A stretch of 64,000 nt of DNA from Desulfobacter sp. Lineage in GTDB: Bacteria > Desulfobacterota > Desulfobacteria > Desulfobacterales > Desulfobacteraceae. The notes under the pieces were generated by a model, which did not search any database, had not been told where the DNA came from, and was given only the letters and a program-made list of their open reading frames with translations. The stretch lies in contig CP054837.1 of assembly GCA_028768525.1 (NCBI GenBank), positions 186,001 to 250,000 of the forward strand, in the 5' to 3' direction. A program made the translations under genes and the position numbers. Below, in pieces: positions 51,711-60,178 of the stretch. Numbering within the stretch: position 1 is the stretch's first letter; each line of letters starts with the position of its first letter.

Positions 51711-54156
51711 CCCGCTGAAAGCAATCCCGGCAAAAAAAAGAACCATAAAAAACAGCACAGGGATCTTCGCTTTTGCCATCATTCTCCAGATCACCACGGT
51801 TCTCGGGACCTTTGCCATCCATTATTTTCAGGAAGACGCAAGAAAAGAACTGGAAATCATCCAGGCCGTTGAACAGGCGCTTTGCAAAGCCCTTTCATTG
51901 GAAAATGGCGCCAATGCACCGGCGGATGAAAAAGAAGACCAGGTCATGGTGCAATACGCCAAAATAAAACAGTTGATGTATTCTCCCCGGGTACATATGG
52001 CCGCATATCTGGTCTCCCAGCGGGAAGGCATTTTCACCCGGATGACCGGCCTGCGTGAACAAAGGGATGCCATCCATACCCGGATACAGGCCATGCTGCC
52101 CAACCTGGCCGGCAGCATCCAGTATATCCATGCCCACCATATTGCCTACTTGAAAAATATTCTCACCGCCACCCCCCTGAATCCAGACGGCAGGATCATG
52201 CCCGGCTACTTTGGAAGAAAAAACGATACGCCTGCGCCCGAGATTTACATTATTGAAGCTGTTCTCCAGATCCACGCCGACATGCAGATGATCTACGACA
52301 CTTTTTCCAAGCTTAAATCCGGCCTCTCGCCCGCCGGCATCAGCGCGGAATTCAATGCCAGAATCCAGGCCTTTTACAATTCGGTCAATCGGTTTGAGGA
52401 TTACTCCCTGGATGCCCAGGACGGCATCCTGACAGAGGAATTGCTCATTAACGGCCGGACATTTGAAAGCAGTTTCAAGCAATTTCTTGATATTGAAACA
52501 CGGCTGATGGCCCTTGAGAAACAATTTGAGGCCAACAGAAACACCTTTCTTGATCATGTTGAACATGAGAAGCAGCTCAAGATCCTGGCCCATACCGACA
52601 TGTACAAGCTGATGAACGGGCTCCAGATGCTCTCCCTGAGCACCAGCCTGTTCATGCTATTCCTGCTTTTCTTTTTCGGGTGGGCATTTATCTCAGGGTT
52701 CAGGCGGACATTGCAGGAAACCCGGCGCATCAGAGAGGATATTAATTACCGGATTCCTGTCTCAGAGGCTGATTTCACCGAATTGTCAGGGATTTTCAAT
52801 GCCCTGAATTCAATGTCGGATACCATCCAGGCCCAGGTGACTGAACTCCAGGCCGCTAAAACAGATCTTGAACAGCGGGTGATGAGGCGGACCCGTGAAC
52901 TTCAGGGGGTGAACGAACAATTAAAAAAAGAGATTGAGGAGCGGATCGCCGGGGAGCAGGCCCGGATGGATCTTGAAAAACGGCTCTTTCAGTCCGGGAA
53001 GATGGAATCCCTGGGCAACCTTGCCGGCGGTATCGCCCATGATTTCAACAATATTCTGACAGGGATCATGGCCTATGCCCAGCTGGGGCAGATGCAGATC
53101 AACAAGGATCCCGACAGGGCTAAAAAACAGATTGAGATGGTGGAAAAAGGGACGCGGAGAGCTGCCGATCTCGTCGGCCGTATCCTGACCTTCACCCGGC
53201 GGGACGACCAGAAAAAAATTCAATTGAACCTGTCTGAACTGGTGGCGGAAGCGTTGAAACTGATCCGGTCCACCATTCCGTCCTATATCCGGGTCAATGA
53301 AGAGATTGAATCCCAGGCCTGTGTATTCGGGGATCCCACCCGCCTCCACCAGGTTTTAATGAACCTGTGCACCAATGCCGCCCATGCCATGAATAAAAAC
53401 GGCGGGACTTTGTCCGTACGACTTTCCGAAACATCCATCACTGAACAGGATACCACCGTTCTGCGGTCCCTTCCCCCGGGCAGGTATGCCTCCCTGGAAA
53501 TCAAGGATACCGGAACCGGTATCCCCAAGGCCGATCTGGAACATATTTTCGAGCCCTATTTCACCACCAAAAAACCGGGGGACGGCACCGGCCTTGGCCT
53601 GGCCATTGTCTATTCGATTATCCAGGATCACAATGGCCATATCAGCGTGGACTCGGTCAGGGGAGAAGGGTCTGTATTCTCCATTCTTATTCCCTGTACC
53701 CGAACTCAGGCGCAATTGTCCGAGACTCCGCCGGCGGATACCGGCATCCCTGCAACAGGCAGCGGGCACCTCATGGTTGTGGATGACGAGGCGAATATTC
53801 GAAACGCATTTAGAGACATGCTTGAAGACTGCGGCTACCAGGTTTCCATTTTTAAGAACGGCGCCGAGGCCCTGGCCGCCTTTGAAGCCGTGCCCCATGG
53901 GTATGACCTGATAATTACGGATTTAACCATGCCGGAAATGAGCGGTGATGACCTTATCCGGCACATACTCGGGAAAAGGCCCACCCTGCCGATCATCCTC
54001 TGTTCGGGTTTCCGGGAGAAGACCGGTAAAGCCAGGGCCTATATGCATGACAACTGCTGCTTCCTGCAAAAACCCGTGGACACCCGCAACCTGACTGCAA
54101 AAATACATGAAATGATTGACAGGGCCCAGGCCGGGTCCCCTGCCCCGGGCGGATAG
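51700..54156 (+). CDS. Hybrid sensor kinase with helical periplasmic sensor
   Basis: This protein has 818 residues: TM1 (about 22-43), a large alpha-helical periplasmic domain (about 45-305), TM2 (about 310-333), HAMP-like region, a coiled coil, HisKA with GGIAHDFNNILTG near 445, HATPase_c (LCTNAAHAM, DTGTGIP, GTGLGLA) and a receiver (about 690-805; phospho-Asp in IITDLTMPE near 737). The start ATG at 51700 overlaps the rhodanese stop by 11 bases, so it is translationally coupled to it. It could sense a sulfur or selenium species through the rhodanese protein, which is inference. Confidence 0.88.
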   Translation: MHLNPLKAIPAKKRTIKNSTGIFAFAIILQITTVLGTFAIHYFQEDARKELEIIQAVEQALCKALSLENGANAPADEKEDQVMVQYAKIKQLMYSPRVHMAAYLVSQREGIFTRMTGLREQRDAIHTRIQAMLPNLAGSIQYIHAHHIAYLKNILTATPLNPDGRIMPGYFGRKNDTPAPEIYIIEAVLQIHADMQMIYDTFSKLKSGLSPAGISAEFNARIQAFYNSVNRFEDYSLDAQDGILTEELLINGRTFESSFKQFLDIETRLMALEKQFEANRNTFLDHVEHEKQLKILAHTDMYKLMNGLQMLSLSTSLFMLFLLFFFGWAFISGFRRTLQETRRIREDINYRIPVSEADFTELSGIFNALNSMSDTIQAQVTELQAAKTDLEQRVMRRTRELQGVNEQLKKEIEERIAGEQARMDLEKRLFQSGKMESLGNLAGGIAHDFNNILTGIMAYAQLGQMQINKDPDRAKKQIEMVEKGTRRAADLVGRILTFTRRDDQKKIQLNLSELVAEALKLIRSTIPSYIRVNEEIESQACVFGDPTRLHQVLMNLCTNAAHAMNKNGGTLSVRLSETSITEQDTTVLRSLPPGRYASLEIKDTGTGIPKADLEHIFEPYFTTKKPGDGTGLGLAIVYSIIQDHNGHISVDSVRGEGSVFSILIPCTRTQAQLSETPPADTGIPATGSGHLMVVDDEANIRNAFRDMLEDCGYQVSIFKNGAEALAAFEAVPHGYDLIITDLTMPEMSGDDLIRHILGKRPTLPIILCSGFREKTGKARAYMHDNCCFLQKPVDTRNLTAKIHEMIDRAQAGSPAPGG

Positions 54157-54218
54157 TGCTGCACCGCACCACAGGGCGTATTGGACGGAATCCATTTTTC
54201 TGCATCCTGCGCCCGGGA

Positions 54219-55637
54219 TTATTGACAGGGGGCGTCTTTTCCTGAACCTTTCTCCGCCATAATTTTCTTGTACTGGTATCTGAAGGCATGGTGTTTAAGG
54301 TTCAGCAGTTTTGCAGCCCGGGTTTCATTGCCGCCGGCAAGTTCCATGGCCCGGGTAAAATAAAACTCATCCATATATGCCTTCATTCGGGCCAGGTCCA
54401 CCCCCTCCGATGATAACGGCGGCAGTTCAAGGGGGGTTGCTTTTTGGGAGGATTTGCCGGCCATGGCGGCATCCAGTCCCAGATCCGATGGGGTCAGCTC
54501 CGGGCCTTCAGCCGTGAGTACCCCCCGTTCAATCATATTTTTCATTTCCCTGACATTGCCCTTCCATTTGTACTGCCTGAGCATGGCCATGGCATCATCC
54601 CGTATCCCGGTGAGGCGGCGGCTGAATTTGGCATTGAAAAATTTTAAAAAATGCTGGGCAAAGATTTCCACATCCCCGCCCCGTTGATTCAGGGCCGGCA
54701 CCTGGATGGAAACCACTGAAATCCTATAAAAAAGGTCGCTGCGGAATTCATCCTTTTCGATCATCTCTTCCAGATCCCGGTTGGTGGCCGAAACAATCCG
54801 GGTGGCGACATGCTGCTTTTGGGTGGACCCCACCCTGTAGAACTCCCCGTTTTCCATGAACCTGAGCAGCTTAGCCTGGGCATCGGGGTTGAGATCACCC
54901 ACCTCGTCCAAAAAGAGGGTGCCCTTGTCCGCCAGCTCAATCAACCCTTTTTTTCCATTGGGCCCGGCCCCGGAAAACGCCCCTTTTTCATATCCGAACA
55001 ATTCACTTTCAATGAGATCCCTGGGAATGGCGGCACAGTTCACGGTGATAAAAGGCCCGGCAAAATTCGGACTCCGGTAATGGATGGTTGAGGCCAGCAA
55101 TTCCTTTCCCGTACCGGTCTCTCCTAAAATCAGCACCGGCGTATCCGGGCTTTTGGCCACCTTTTCAATATAGGACATGATCTCGTGAATGACCCGGCTC
55201 TCACCGATAAAGCAGGGCATCTCCTTTTTGATCCGGCCTTCCTGAAGGTCCTTTATTTCCCTGCGCAGCCGAATGGTTTCCAGGGCATTGGAAATGGTCA
55301 CCTCCAGCCCTTCCATCTGCAGGGGTTTCACAATATAGTCATAGGCGCCCTGCTTCATGCATTGGATCACCGAGCCCACATCCTCGTATGCCGTGATCAT
55401 TATCACCACCACATCGCCATCCAGGGCTTTGAACCGGTCAAGGGCGGCCATGCCGTCCATGCCCGGCAGTCCGATGTCCAGAAGCACCAGGTCCGGTTTT
55501 ATTTCAGCAAAGGCCCCAAGGGCCTCTTCTGCGGTTCCATAGGAAAATACGGTGTAATCATCTTCGATATAAGCGGTGATGCCTTCCCTGATGGTGGTTT
55601 CGTCATCGACAATAAAAAGGGTGTAATCCATATTCAT
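54219..55637 (-). CDS. NtrC-family response regulator with GAFSGA loop
   Basis: This 472-residue protein has a receiver (D54, K104), AAA+ with Walker A GETGTGKE (172-179), GAFSGA (219-224) in place of GAFTGA, Walker B GTLFLDEVGD and a C-terminal HTH (ETRAAKLLNLKHHAFRYQYKK). It is a paralogue of the regulator at 27388, with the same substitution and a similar HTH. It lies 87 bp after the kinase at 55725 and is probably its partner. Since that kinase is broken, it may be unphosphorylated or served by another kinase. Confidence 0.9.
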   Translation of the reverse strand: MNMDYTLFIVDDETTIREGITAYIEDDYTVFSYGTAEEALGAFAEIKPDLVLLDIGLPGMDGMAALDRFKALDGDVVVIMITAYEDVGSVIQCMKQGAYDYIVKPLQMEGLEVTISNALETIRLRREIKDLQEGRIKKEMPCFIGESRVIHEIMSYIEKVAKSPDTPVLILGETGTGKELLASTIHYRSPNFAGPFITVNCAAIPRDLIESELFGYEKGAFSGAGPNGKKGLIELADKGTLFLDEVGDLNPDAQAKLLRFMENGEFYRVGSTQKQHVATRIVSATNRDLEEMIEKDEFRSDLFYRISVVSIQVPALNQRGGDVEIFAQHFLKFFNAKFSRRLTGIRDDAMAMLRQYKWKGNVREMKNMIERGVLTAEGPELTPSDLGLDAAMAGKSSQKATPLELPPLSSEGVDLARMKAYMDEFYFTRAMELAGGNETRAAKLLNLKHHAFRYQYKKIMAEKGSGKDAPCQ

Positions 55638-55724
55638 CTGTCCTAATTCAACTATCTTTATTCAACTGTCTTTATTCATCAGCCCGGGTCGCCTGGGGGT
55701 GGTTCATTTTTATTGTTGCGGCAA

Positions 55725-56519
55725 CTATATCACAGTCTGCCCGGTGAGGGGCAGTTCCACTCTGAAACAGGCCCCGCCCAGATCCGATACCCCGATGTCC
55801 AGTTTACCCTTATGGTCGGTGATAATCCGGTGGCAGAGACTCAGGCCGATGCCGGTACTATGATTTTTAGTGGTAAAAAACGGATCAAAGATTTTCTGCC
55901 GGACATCCCTTGCCACCCCTGGGCCGTCGTCCTCCACCCGGATGATGATTTTTCCTGTTTCCTGTCTGGAGGAAATCCGGATCCGCCCGTGGTCCCCTTG
56001 CTCAAGAATGGCGTCGGCAGCATTGTTGATCAGATTCAGGGCCACCTCTTCAATGAGATGAGGCTCGGCAATACAGTCCGGAAGACCGTCTGCAAGTTCA
56101 TTGATGATGTCGATCCCTTTTTTGTTCAGGGTAAACCGGGTCAGCTTCACGGCTTCTTTTACCGGATCGTTGATATTGATCACGTCAAACCTGGGCTCCC
56201 CCGGCTTGGCAAAATTCATCACCCGCTTGATCACCGATTCAATTTTTCCCGAGGCCGACCGGATGGCCTGGATGGATGAATCTATTTTTTGAACTTTATC
56301 CGGGTTCCTGAAATACTTCTCTATGGTGCCCAGATAGATATTAATTCCGGATAAGGGATTTCTTATTTCATGGGCGATGCCTGCAGAGACATGGCCCAGG
56401 GAGGCCATCTTGTCCTGTATGGTCAGCAGGCGGGTCAATTTTTTAGCCTCGGTCATATCGATGAAGACCAGAAGAAAGGCGTTGCGGTCGTGGTAATCAA
56501 TGGGGGTGGCGATACAGGC
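55725..56519 (-). pseudogene. C-terminal half of the IS-disrupted sensor kinase
   Basis: This fragment encodes the end of a PAS domain, HisKA (SAGIAHEIRNPLSGINIYLG), and HATPase_c (NLINNAADAI, DDGPGVA, STGIGLSLC). It begins at the first complete codon after the 4-bp duplication at the IS edge. Removing the IS and one copy of CACC joins it in frame to the N-terminal half (578 + 265 codons, stop included). A Met at 56549 lies within IS sequence and could start a soluble kinase fragment, but no ribosome site is evident. Confidence 0.88.
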
Positions 56520-56523
56520 CACC
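56520..56523. repeat. Target site duplication, left copy (CACC)
   Basis: CACC flanks the IS on the left and again on the right (57933-57936). A 4-bp duplication is usual for the IS407 group of the IS3 family. It also fits the frame: with one copy removed the two kinase halves join in frame. Confidence 0.8.
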
Positions 56524-56589
56524 GGGCATGCCCCCCAAAAACAGTACAATGTGATATGTTAGGATCTCCGAGCTAAAAAGGAGATCAAG

Positions 56590-56859
56590 ATGAAAAAGAA
56601 ACGCTATTCTGAAGAACAGATCGTCAAAATTCTGCTTGAAGCCGAGAAACAGGAAAGACCTATCGCTGAATTCTGCAAGCTGGGAGGATTCTCCGAGCAA
56701 AGCTATTACCGCTGGAAAAAGAAATACGGTGGCATGTCCGTTCCGGATGTAAAGCGGCTGCGAGAGTTGGAGAAGGAGAACGTACGATTAAAAAGGCTCC
56801 TGGCTGAACGGGACCTCGAAGTTGATGCTCTAAAGGCGGTGGTCTCAAAAAAGTGGTAA
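56590..56859 (+). CDS. Transposase OrfA (IS3 family)
   Basis: This 89-residue protein has an N-terminal HTH (RYSEEQIVKILLEAEKQERP, then GGFSEQSYYRWKKKYGG) and a C-terminal leucine-zipper region (ELEKENVRLKRLLAERDLEV). It binds the IS ends. A slippery A AAA AAG near its end allows fusion to OrfB by -1 frameshift. The start has a GGAG site (AAAAGGAGATCAAG). Confidence 0.92.
   Translation: MKKKRYSEEQIVKILLEAEKQERPIAEFCKLGGFSEQSYYRWKKKYGGMSVPDVKRLRELEKENVRLKRLLAERDLEVDALKAVVSKKW
56847..56853 (+). promoter_or_regulatory. Programmed -1 frameshift site
   Basis: The heptamer A AAA AAG is in the OrfA frame as X XXY YYZ, 6 bases before the OrfA stop, and the OrfB frame is -1 relative to OrfA. This is the standard IS3-family signal for OrfAB transposase production. 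Confidence 0.85.
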
Positions 56860-57758
56860 AGGTCCCGGATCGCAGGAAAGCCGTACATACTATGACGGAA
56901 CGGGGCCTTTCAGAATACAAAGCATGTCTGTTTTTGAAGATAAGTCGGTCAAGCTACAGATACCAAGCAAACCCAAGGGATGACACTGTTTTGGTTATCT
57001 GGCTAAGAACATTCTCTGGTAAGTATCCGAGGCATGGGTACCGCCAGGCCCATATGCAGTTGGTCAGATCCGGGATGATCATCAATCATAAGAAAGTCGA
57101 GCGGCTCTGGCAGGAACAAGGGCTGTGCGTGCCGAGGGTCAGGCGCAAGAGGCGGCGTGGCAAGGGGACAACGCTGCCAATATCAGCGAAGTATCCCAAT
57201 CATGTATGGACCTATGATTTCATGGAAGATTCCTGCCTTGAAGGGCAGCGGCTGAGATTTTTAACGGTGGTTGACGAATATACACGAGAAAGCCTGGCAA
57301 TCCACATTGATACCTCAATACCATCTTCACAGGTGAAAATCGTTTTGCAGATTCTATTTGCAACCCGTGGGGTTCCAACATACATCAGGAGCGATAATGG
57401 GCCTGAGTTTATTGCATATAAAATCCAGGACTGGCTCAAAGAGCAAGGGGTGAAAACCAAGTACATTGAGCCAGGCAAACCATGGCAGAATCCTTTTGGA
57501 GAAAGCTTTAACAGCCGGTTCAGAGACGAATGTCTGAATCAGGAGGTCTTCTATTCCGTCCCGGATGCCAGGGCAATCATAGAGACGTGGCGCCAGTACT
57601 ACAACACGAAAAGATTGCATAGCAGCCTGGGATATCAGACACCGGAAAACATTAGAAAGGAATGGGAACAATCTTATATGGGGGCTCTGCCCCCAAGCCC
57701 CCGGGGTTTAACGCCTACGGGCCATCCGGATGGGCCAAAGGAAAAGGCCACGCTATGA
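56853..57758 (+). CDS. Transposase OrfB (IS3 family, DDE integrase)
   Basis: This 301-residue protein has the HTH_21-like N-terminal region (YPRHGYRQAHMQLVRSG) and the rve fold with catalytic residues in TYDFMED (D), RSDNGPEF (D) and NPFGESFNS (E). Length and motifs are complete, so the element may be active. The C-terminal tail after residue 275 is rich in Pro and Gly and may be an extension. The start at the GTG 56853 overlaps OrfA; it is probably made as OrfAB. Confidence 0.92.
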   Translation: MVKVPDRRKAVHTMTERGLSEYKACLFLKISRSSYRYQANPRDDTVLVIWLRTFSGKYPRHGYRQAHMQLVRSGMIINHKKVERLWQEQGLCVPRVRRKRRRGKGTTLPISAKYPNHVWTYDFMEDSCLEGQRLRFLTVVDEYTRESLAIHIDTSIPSSQVKIVLQILFATRGVPTYIRSDNGPEFIAYKIQDWLKEQGVKTKYIEPGKPWQNPFGESFNSRFRDECLNQEVFYSVPDARAIIETWRQYYNTKRLHSSLGYQTPENIRKEWEQSYMGALPPSPRGLTPTGHPDGPKEKATL

Positions 57759-57932
57759 ACATGGCCCATCCGTATTGGCACCTGCCGCAGTGCTCGGGTC
57801 GCTCCCCAGCGTTGCCCTATCCCCTGGGCAGGTATTTGAAAAGTAGCAAAGGAAGTGGTACACAACAACAATATTTTGAAAATTCGGAGCCTTCCTAACA
57901 TTGCGGGTTGTACTAAAGAAGGGGGCAAGTCA

Positions 57933-57936
57933 CACC
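57933..57936. repeat. Target site duplication, right copy (CACC)
   Basis: CACC follows the right end of the IS and repeats the left copy at 56520-56523. It includes the last sense codon (GTG) of the N-terminal kinase fragment. Confidence 0.8.
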
Positions 57937-59666
57937 CAGGTCACGGCATCATTGTCCTCACCCGGAGTCCCCGGATAAAACCTGAAATCCACCTCCGAGG
58001 CCTTAAGGCTGCCGTCCCGGACCTGGGCAAAAAAGGACCGGACCTTGGGCAGGTCTTCCTCATGGAAACGGTTATCCGAATCCGGCTCCATAAAATTGAC
58101 ATCCCCCATGAGCTTGACCTGGTTGGCATTCTGGTGGACCACCATCTTGTCCTGGACAATGGCAATGCCGTTGGGGGTGTTTTCCATCAGATCCTGGAAA
58201 CGTTTTTCGCTTTTCTGTATGGCCTGTTCCGCCTTTTTACGCTGGATCAGGCGCCACATGCCGTGGGCCAGGAGATTGAGCTGGCGGAGGTCCGAAGGGG
58301 TGTAGTCACTGTTTTTGTTGCCCATGCCCGCCACCACCACGATGCGGTTGTGGCTGAATATGGGAACATTCATATACCTGTAAATTTGTTTATGGGCCTC
58401 GAGCACCCCTTTCAGCCCCGGGTTGGACAAATGGTAATCATTGGAGATAATGGGTTTGCCTTTTTTTACGGCATCCCCCCAGAATCCCTTGGTTTCCCCG
58501 GCAAACCCGGTGGAACGGACCGCCACCGTCACCGGGCGTCCCCCTTCCCCCTCCCGGGTTTCCACCACATAGGTAATTCCTTCCTGATCCTCAAGCGTCA
58601 GATATCCGAACCGGCTTTTGGTGAGGTCCAGCATCTGACGGAAGGAAAATTCCACAATATCCCGGATGGAATTATGCGGCGCCTCGTTCAAGGCCAACAG
58701 AGCCTCCAGACCGATTTCGTTGAAACGAAGGGCTTCGGTGCGCTGGGCCACCTCCCGTTTCAGCGCCCGGTTCCAGACGAGAACGGTGCCTGTCATAAGC
58801 AAAACCGAGGCAGCCATGCCCAAAACCCAGTACCAGAAGGTGCGGGACAGGTAAAAGCCGGGGCGGTCCAGGCGTACCCACCGGCCGTAGATCGCCTGGT
58901 GCTCCTCTTCTGAAATGGAGAGCAGGGCCTTTTCAATAATTTGGCTGAAAATGGGCCAGTCCCGGCGTATTCCCAGCCCGTGGTGAAGCTCAAACCCCGT
59001 GTCGCCCGCCAGGCTCAGGTTGGTGATTTTCTCGGTTTCAATGATATACAGGGCATTGGGCACCTCGGTGATCATGGCATCCAGTTCACCAAATGAGACC
59101 TTTTCGATGCCCTCCTTTGAGCTGGCCACATCCACCAGATCAAGGTCGGGGTACTGCCCCCGGATAAATTCACCCACGGCATACTGGCTGACCACCCCGA
59201 TTTTCATTCCCTGCATCCGGTCCAGGCTCAAATCACCAAACCTGCCCTTTTGGACGATTATCGTGGTCTTAAGATTCAAAAAAGGGGTGGACCAGCTCAT
59301 ATAGGCCCTGCGTTCCGGTGTTTCCTGGCCGGCTGAAATCACATCGATCTCTTTTGACCTTGCCAGTTCCAGCATTTCATCCCAGGAAGCCACCGGTACC
59401 TTTTTGAACCTGAACTGAAGCTTCTCTTCCATAAGGTGGATATAATCGGCGGCCATGCCCGCGGGCCGCCCCTCTTTATCCAGAAAATCCATGGGGGGCC
59501 AGTCCGGGGTATGGACCAGCCGGATCTTACCGTCATGGTCATCCAGCCATTCCTGTTCCTCCGCGGTCAGCTGCAACGCCCCGGCCCCATGGACACTGGG
59601 ATAGACAAAAAACACCGCCCAGGTGATTAAAAAAGAGGTACTCAGTATACATACAAGGGATTTCAT
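57933..59666 (-). pseudogene. N-terminal half of the IS-disrupted sensor kinase
   Basis: This fragment has 578 codons: signal peptide (KSLVCILSTSFLITWAVFFV), periplasmic SBP_bac_3-like domain (about 30-270; IRLVHTPDWPPMDFLDKEG, IDVISAGQETPERRAYMSWS, GVVSQYAV), TM (about 279-300), GAF-like domain (about 325-480) and the start of a PAS domain. It stops at a TGA contributed by the IS end. The intact gene would encode about 842 residues. It is divergent from the MttB-like/BCCT operon. Confidence 0.88.
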
Positions 59667-59866
59667 ATTGAACGTTCCTAAACTCGGTTCCGGAATTCAA
59701 CAGATCCAGGATTCCGGGCACTCCCGTGAAACGGATCCAGCAAAACTTATCATAAACCAATTCCAATATTCATACCACAAAACTGCTGCCCCATAAAAAT
59801 TAATGCAACTGCCGCTGTATAAAGAAAAATAACAACCAAAGCCTCCGGGAATGGTTTTCATTAATT

Positions 59867-59886
59867 TAAAATTATTGATAATTTTA
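59867..59886. repeat. AT-rich palindrome
   Basis: AAAATTAT-TG-ATAATTTT (59868-59885), extended by one more T-A pair, is a perfect 9-bp inverted repeat with a 2-bp centre. It lies about 145-170 bp upstream of the predicted sigma-54 start. It could be an activator site or an IHF-type bend. Confidence 0.45.
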
Positions 59887-60012
59887 TTAAATTTGAATTT
59901 ATCATTTTAACATTTTTCTCAATTACCTTCGCATACCCGCCTCATCAAGGAAACAGGCCTAAACAGTCTAACCTTCCGGATTCACACCGTTATTTCAAAC
60001 CAAGCCGTCATC

Positions 60013-60028
60013 TGGCACGGCTATTGCT
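60013..60028 (+). promoter_or_regulatory. Sigma-54 promoter of the MttB-like/BCCT operon
   Basis: TGGCACGGCTATTGCT is an almost ideal sigma-54 -24/-12 element (TGGCACG-N4-TTGCW). The start would lie near 60040, about 140 bases before the first ATG. This long leader has room for a further control, but I saw none. Confidence 0.8.
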
Positions 60029-60178
60029 CACATGGCGGGAGAGTACCGTCCAGGGATTTGAGCCCGGGTCGGAAGATGACTAACACTTTTGGCAAAGATG
60101 ATGAAACCGGTGTTCGGGATGTTCCGTTTTTTGAATCCCATAGCCTGACGGGACATCCCAGGCATCTGCAAAGGAAAG

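Larger units (their letters stand above)
56524..57932 (+). mobile_element. IS3-family insertion sequence, IS407-like, 1409 bp
   Basis: A complete element: 4-bp target duplication on both sides, imperfect terminal inverted repeats (TGCCCCCCAAAAACAGTACAA on the left, matched by TTGCCCCCTTCTTTAGTACAA at the right end on the minus strand, both leading to ATGTTAGGA), an orfA with a HTH and an orfB with the DDE integrase fold. It inserted into a sensor kinase gene. Confidence 0.9.
59667..60178. other. Divergent regulatory region before the MttB/BCCT operon
   Basis: This 512-bp region has no gene I can support. Its left half is AT-rich and holds an 18-bp palindrome (59868-59885). The right half carries a near-perfect sigma-54 promoter at 60013. 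The region would be shared by the broken kinase (minus) and the methyltransferase operon (plus). Confidence 0.7.

Noticed and set aside
57662..57898. Open frame in the right part of the IS
   Set aside because: It overlaps the end of OrfB and the IS tail, and no start site or domain supports it.
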